64,000 bases of DNA, from NCBI GenBank assembly GCA_002633025.1, contig NMRB01000740.1, positions 5,393-69,392 of the forward strand, given 5' to 3'. The DNA comes from Notospermus geniculatus. Its lineage: Eukaryota; Nemertea; Pilidiophora; Heteronemertea; Lineidae. The position numbers and the translations under genes were made by a program. The notes beneath the pieces were generated by a model. It did no database searches. It saw only the letters and a list, made by a program, of their open reading frames with translations, and had not been told where the DNA came from. How positions within the stretch are numbered: the stretch's first letter is position 1; each line of letters begins with the position of its first letter. Positions 58,978 through 64,000 of this stretch are shown in pieces.

Positions 58978-59185
58978 CCAGCAGCAGCACACTAGGAGAT
59001 ATCGCAAGTGATCTAATCGCCACTGATCTTCTCGCCAACCACTGCAGACTAGGCGATATTGTTTTGGTATACGTATTGTTTGATGTTGAGCAAGAAGATT
59101 CCACGCATCGCTCTCCAGCGCACACCTGATGTCAGCAGCCTGCTCGATCGCTGGTGATCAGATCTGGTGTCTGTGTGCTGCTGGC
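58978..59185. mobile_element. MITE with CAGCAGCAGCACAC / GTGTGCTGCTGG ends
   Basis: A 208-bp element with inner pairing (CTAGGAGATATCGCAAGTGA TC; GATCGCTGGTGATCAGATC). A half copy (AGCCAGCAGCACACAAGGCA ATGTCGCAAGTGATC) is at 38940-38978. Confidence 0.65.
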
Positions 59186-59806
59186 TTAAAAGTGAGGCGT
59201 GATTGGCTTTTATGAATGGTATATATCTTGGCTTACAGGCTTCAGACATCCCATAGCTGTTGTCGAAAACCCAACCTGAGCTTCTATTAGGAATACTTAC
59301 TCTTAACTGTGAAAGGGTTAGTAAAATTTTTCGAAAAAATTCTATGCAAATATTTTTGCCATGAAAAATGCAGAAAGTAAATCAGAATGAGAAACTTTTA
59401 CACTAAAAAACAGGAAGGGTATTTCAACAATTTCAAATGTTGTGCTGATGTACCTGTCTGGTATGTCATGTCAACCGACATATTTGCCAACTATTTCTAT
59501 GCCAGAAATATTTCTTATGTCTCCTTTTCATGAACACCTTGCAGACTCTTTGCAAGCTTGAAGCTATATCTTTTTTTACATATTATTGATCCATTTATGT
59601 TTGGTTTATGGCGGAGATGCTGACACTGTAGGAAAAGCTGAATAGGAAGCCTGGGTGGTTTCTGTGGAGATTGCGGGAGGTGAAAAAATTCTGCGATGCC
59701 TTCTCGCTGCATTTTGTGTACATTTTGTTACAATAGGAAGATGTTTGACATCATCTGCACTTTAGAATATGAAATAGAAATCGGGTTTCTATGGTGAAAG
59801 ACATTC

Positions 59807-59905
59807 CTTCCTACCAGAATCGAACCCACGGACCCTCGCATAAGGCATCAATCGCCAGCACTAAGGGGAGGGCACGCCTTAAACCACTAGGCCAAATCCC
59901 CATCT
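59807..59905 (-). mobile_element. SINE head (tRNA-like), minus strand
   Basis: On the minus strand, GGGGATTTGGCCTAGTGGTT holds an A box and GGGTTCGATTC a B box, with a long variable region as in tRNA-Ser/Leu. The 3' half of the acceptor stem does not pair with the 5' half, so this is a SINE or tRNA fossil rather than a working tRNA. Confidence 0.55.
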
Positions 59906-62900
59906 TCAAAAAAGATGGTTCAATGGCCCATGTTTAAACGAGGCGTCCATCAGTTATGTATCATTTGTGGAATTTTTTTGTGGAAAATACAGGGTCTATT
60001 TCATAAAAGTATTAAAAATCCATTCAAAACCTTGTTTGAATTTGCATTTCATATTTTACATCTCTCACTGAGCACCTCCATATTGTATCCAATTGTCAGT
60101 TCTAAATAACAGTGAATAATACTGAAAAACAGTTTCCAAGGCTCACAGAATAAATTTCATGATCCAGAAAATTGCTTTAATCATCAATCATTATCTGTGT
60201 CAGTGATTGAAATGAACTTTGACCTCTGATAACTCTGAAATTGACAAGGAACAACAGTTTATAGTTCTTTTGTGGTAGGTTAACCAATTGGTGAGTGATT
60301 TATGTTCCAAGTGTCACTTTCAGGAGTAGGAGTCGTGATTAAACCTGCCTCAAACATGGAAGGAATGTAAACTTATTCTTGTTTTTACAGGTAGCACATT
60401 TATCACTTTTACACTTTGTTTGGGCCATAATATTTATGGAACTTATTCTCTAAAAGAAAATACGTATCTACATGTACATTCACTCATGACACTTGGTGCT
60501 GGGTCATTGGTGGGCGCCTTCATCACCACAAACGGCACTAAAAAGCATGTCTACATTATTACAAATCGAATCTATCATCTGTGTAACAATAGATTATGGG
60601 GAATTCTTACGGCTGTGGGTGGGGAACGGTGAAATGAGAGATGGCAAGTTCTGCCTTTGATTGAAAATTTTCTTTCTGGATGTAACAGCCCAGAACCCCG
60701 TTCAACAGCACCACAACGACCCTGCTAAAGTCCACGTGTTATGAAACAGGCCCCAGCTCACTTAGACTAACTTTGGTTCAAAAGATACTTAGGAATATTC
60801 TGTGAGATACCTGGGATGTATAATGATGACTTTTCATTGGTTCCATGGAAACAACAGGCTTTTATTGTTCAGCTATTCTGATTACATTGCAAAAACTTGC
60901 CATTCCCAAACCTGGAACAATTGAAGAACCAGGCCTTTCTTGATAACACAATACCATTTGCTTCTAGAACCTAGTTTCCTTGCCAACTCATAGGGCCATG
61001 TGAACATGTTGGTGACGTCAGGGGAAGATGCTGTAGCTGTAGAAGCTGAATTGGCTTCTTTGGCTGCATTGATACCTTATCTAGTCAGAGTCTTCAGTAC
61101 AGTTGGTTTTCAGGTGCCTGCACACCAGATTCCAGTGCATTTTGCAGTTTGGTTCCTGCAAGCCAAAGGCTACAATGCTATTGCAATGAAAAAGCCGTGT
61201 GGGTAAAACAGATTCCTGTGCGGTGGACACTTCATTGAAGTAGTGTTAGGCCACTGGCTTCAGAGAACCTCACCTCCAAGTGCAATGTAGCCTACAACGG
61301 AATCCGGTTTTGTTGTGTGCTGGCCTTTGCAGAGAAATGTGTAGCCTGGGAGCCAGACCAATAAAAACTGGTTCAATACCAGTTCAGAGGCAGTGATTTA
61401 AAAGCTTTTCTACTAATGAAAAATAATTTCATTGGTATCGTCATTCCTTAGTAATTTACTACCTTTGAATTTCCTTCCTTCGTTATATTGTATGTCATTG
61501 TTTTCATCTACTTTTGATTCGCAATTTCTTATAAGTCCGGAGCATGTAGACACTTATTTCATTCCCAAAGGGCTACTAATGCCAAATGGCGTCACCCCTT
61601 GCAGATGTGTAATCGTTACCATGCTGTCTTGCTAATTTATAATAAACAGAGTACATAAGCCTACATACATTTAAAAGCTGGAAATGAACAAGCACTATCC
61701 ATATACTTGTAGCAGCTTCAGTTTTGTTGCCAACCTTGGAACACCTCATGACTCCAGCTGATGCAACCAACAGGTGCCACAAATTATCTCTAATGATAGG
61801 TAAGTTCACAATCACCCAAATTAAAATGGTGATTAGTTTCCTAAAATGTTAGATGAGCCAGAAGAAGTTAGACGGTGAAAGGTGAATGTTGAATGCTTAC
61901 AAGCTGTCAGTTTCCCAGCTGTGGAATGCTTTGTTCGTCCTAGGCGCTGCTCTGCTCTTCAACAAAACAACAATTTTGTGTTGATTTTCATACTTTCCAT
62001 CAACAACACAACAAAGATGCGGATCATGCACTCCTGATGACATCCAGTAGCATACGGAAAAAAATTCGAGGTTGGAAGAAATCATCGCTAGCGACAAAAT
62101 AACCATCTAAGTCTGCCTTGGTTAGGATGACAATTTGTTTGTCTGTGGTGTCAGACGGAGCAAGCAGTAACCCGTGATTACCACAGCACGGTAGCCAACT
62201 AGCTCCATTTGACGTAAAAATGATCAAAGAATGATGAGAGCCCTCTCCTCCAACGGATCTTTCTTGTGTGAACAGATGGAGGAATTATCCTTGCCTGAGA
62301 TCTGTCTCTCACACATCTCAGGACGGTCGTGAGGGAGTGAATGGATGGTGCTACAAGGCCAACATTCTCATGTAAAAACAAGTTATTCTGACGTGACCAC
62401 ATGAAGATACAGGCAATCCCTGCAAAAAGATCACTGAAAAACTCTCCTAGACACGCACCACGTACAGTTTGCAGATGATAATAATTTTGCCGAGCTAGTA
62501 TTTTCTGACGATTTTATCAAGACTGTTGTGAATGATTGAATGGACTTTTTCCAGAACACACCAACGCTGTCATTGAAAAGCATTGGGAATTCTGAACTTG
62601 ACCACATCAATACAAGAGATCTCAGCAAAAATAACAGCAAAAAACTCTCTCTGATGCCATGTACATTTTGAAGATGGGAATAGTTTTGTCAAACTAGTAT
62701 TTTATGCAGATGCTGTGTTAATTTTGTTCTGTAAAGTGACTTCTTTTTGTTGTTGATTGCATCAAGTGTATGATATTTGCTGCATAATAGATCTCCTTTA
62801 TTGTTAGATTAGCAATTTACCAAGATGAATGCCTGGTCTTCCACAAGTTATCCCGTTGTGGCCAAATTTGTTTCTTTCTTTTCCGTTGTTTGCAGCCATT

Positions 62901-63089
62901 GACTTTCAGTTTTGTATCTCTTGAGATTTCTGACCAACTTACTTCATGAAATTACCAGAACCAGTGTGCTGATGTTGCGGGTTCCAGGATACATTAGACT
63001 AGTTCTTTTCAACGACATTCTTCTGATGCTAGCAAACTGGTGGCTGCATCTAATGGATACATCATCTTGAAAAAGTAGTAGTTGAGACC

Positions 63090-63240
63090 AAAATGTTTGT
63101 CAGTTTCACTCTTGTCTGTGTAATTATGAAATCTGAAACGATCTACATGTATTTCTTCCATTCTCTCCTGGTGTCATCTTAGTTCGTTTAGGCTCAACTT
63201 CTGAGCGACATGCGCCTGGTTCTGCTGTGGAAAGTCACAT
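63090..63240. mobile_element. Family B MITE, truncated at left
   Basis: The interior (AAATGTTTGTCAGTTTCACT, TTCTCTCCTGGTGTCATCTT AG) and the right end (GCGCCTGGTTCTGCTGTGG AAAGTCACA) match 9645-9846; the left end is lost. Confidence 0.7.
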
Positions 63241-64000
63241 TTGATAACCCCCACGGACGTTTATTCATTTCCCCAATTCCTATTAGGTTGCTGAATAAAC
63301 CATGTCCTACCTAATCCAAGACCAGAGTCAACATCTTTGATATATATACATCTTAAGCCACAGGGACCAACTATCCTGGTATGAACGTGTGTTATCTCTG
63401 GAGAAACACATGTTAGAGACCAAATTGAAATGTTACTGTCAGTACTTAGGGGATGTTATCTGGTGGTCACAGCCACAGCAATAAACAACCTGTTGATTAA
63501 TCCTCTCCTGTAAGACACGATGCCTGGACAAAGGAATGTTACTTGCTTAACTCTTTGATGCCTAGGGTGCATCTGATGAAAAAGCTAAAGTGGTTCATAG
63601 TCTGATATCAACAATGGTAGAACTGCCGTCCGTCTTCACCGTTCATCCTGATCTGTCCTGAAATCATTTTGTAGAACTCAGCGCTCGACCCTGGACGACC
63701 GTAAGGCCATGAAGGGAGGCAAGGTAGGCAAATAGACCTGCCCAGAATTCAATGACTTCAACACATCAGGTTGTTGACAATAAAAGTACATGTAGTGTAA
63801 ATTCACAAAATCTCAGCAGGATGTCAATAATTTCATTCCAATGATAAATACCTCTCTTTAGTTTTTCATGCAAAAGGCACCGGGCTAAAACAGCGCGTTT
63901 TTTTTTGTAAACCCCTAATTCTATTTGATTGGATTGGACTGCTTTGCTCAAGTGATCTTGCATACGAAAAAATGGAATTTGTTACAGCGACAATGCTGGA

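Larger units (their letters stand above)
30446..64000. other. 33.5 kb without a recognisable exon (giant intron or intergenic)
   Basis: I looked through the frames on both strands for conserved domains and found none. Open frames are short and mostly overlap repeats. What it does hold is listed separately: MITE families A-C, hAT-like elements, SINE fragments, a Penelope-like inverted repeat, a minisatellite, long hairpins and one unexplained 176-codon frame (48309-48835). Confidence 0.5.

Noticed and set aside
59807-59905. Possible tRNA-Ser/Leu gene on the minus strand
   Set aside because: A and B boxes are good, but the acceptor stem does not close and no 3' end fits; more likely a SINE head.

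Overview
The window is nuclear DNA of an animal, most likely a marine invertebrate. It has spliced genes with GT-AG introns, long AT-rich introns, very many short palindromic transposons (MITEs), tRNA-derived SINEs, and frequent AGGCCTA and ACCGGT words. Protein resemblance suggests a deuterostome such as an echinoderm, hemichordate or lancelet, but I cannot fix the species. There is one assembly gap (41982-42363) and three single ambiguous bases (27440, 37301, 55066).

Layout. (1) 402-1883, minus strand: the 5' part of a secreted poly(U)-specific endoribonuclease (EndoU/PP11 family) with a signal peptide, two somatomedin-B domains and the start of the EndoU domain; the rest lies off the left edge. 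(2) 1884-3380: intergenic DNA with a MITE cluster and a promoter with CRE and E-box motifs for the next gene. (3) 3381-15049, plus strand: a nearly complete MSH6 mismatch-repair gene of 23 recognisable coding exons (about 1,200 residues), with a PCNA-binding motif, mismatch-binding Phe-x-Glu and complete ATPase motifs. No PWWP domain is visible, and the exon 1/exon 2 phases do not match if the strong donor is used. (4) 15050-18667: MITEs and a CCAAT/CCAAT/GC-box/E2F-site cluster that probably is the promoter of the next gene. (5) 18668-24740, plus strand: an atypical E2F (E2F7/8 type) with two DNA-binding domains, 10 coding exons, about 1,131 residues, then a long 3' UTR. (6) 24741-30370: 3' UTR and intergenic DNA with palindromic elements. 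(7) 30371-30445: a possible first coding exon of an unidentified gene. From there to 64000 I find no conserved exon; the stretch is either one very long intron or intergenic DNA, filled with repeats.

MSH6 and the E2F7/8 repressor are neighbours in the same orientation and both belong to the S-phase programme. Known biology makes MSH6 an E2F-type target and E2F7/8 a repressor of such targets; the E2F motif upstream of the E2F gene would fit feedback control.

The most unusual content is in the mobile DNA. Eight elements from several families begin CAGG and end CCTG, and each is flanked by a perfect 5-bp target duplication. A Penelope-like inverted-repeat element carrying hammerhead-ribozyme-like cores is nested in a further copy and flanked by an 11-bp duplication. 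A 264-bp element sits cleanly at a TA inside a 43-bp minisatellite. A 480-bp, nearly perfect hairpin built of GAAC/GTTC words lies at 57245-57724.
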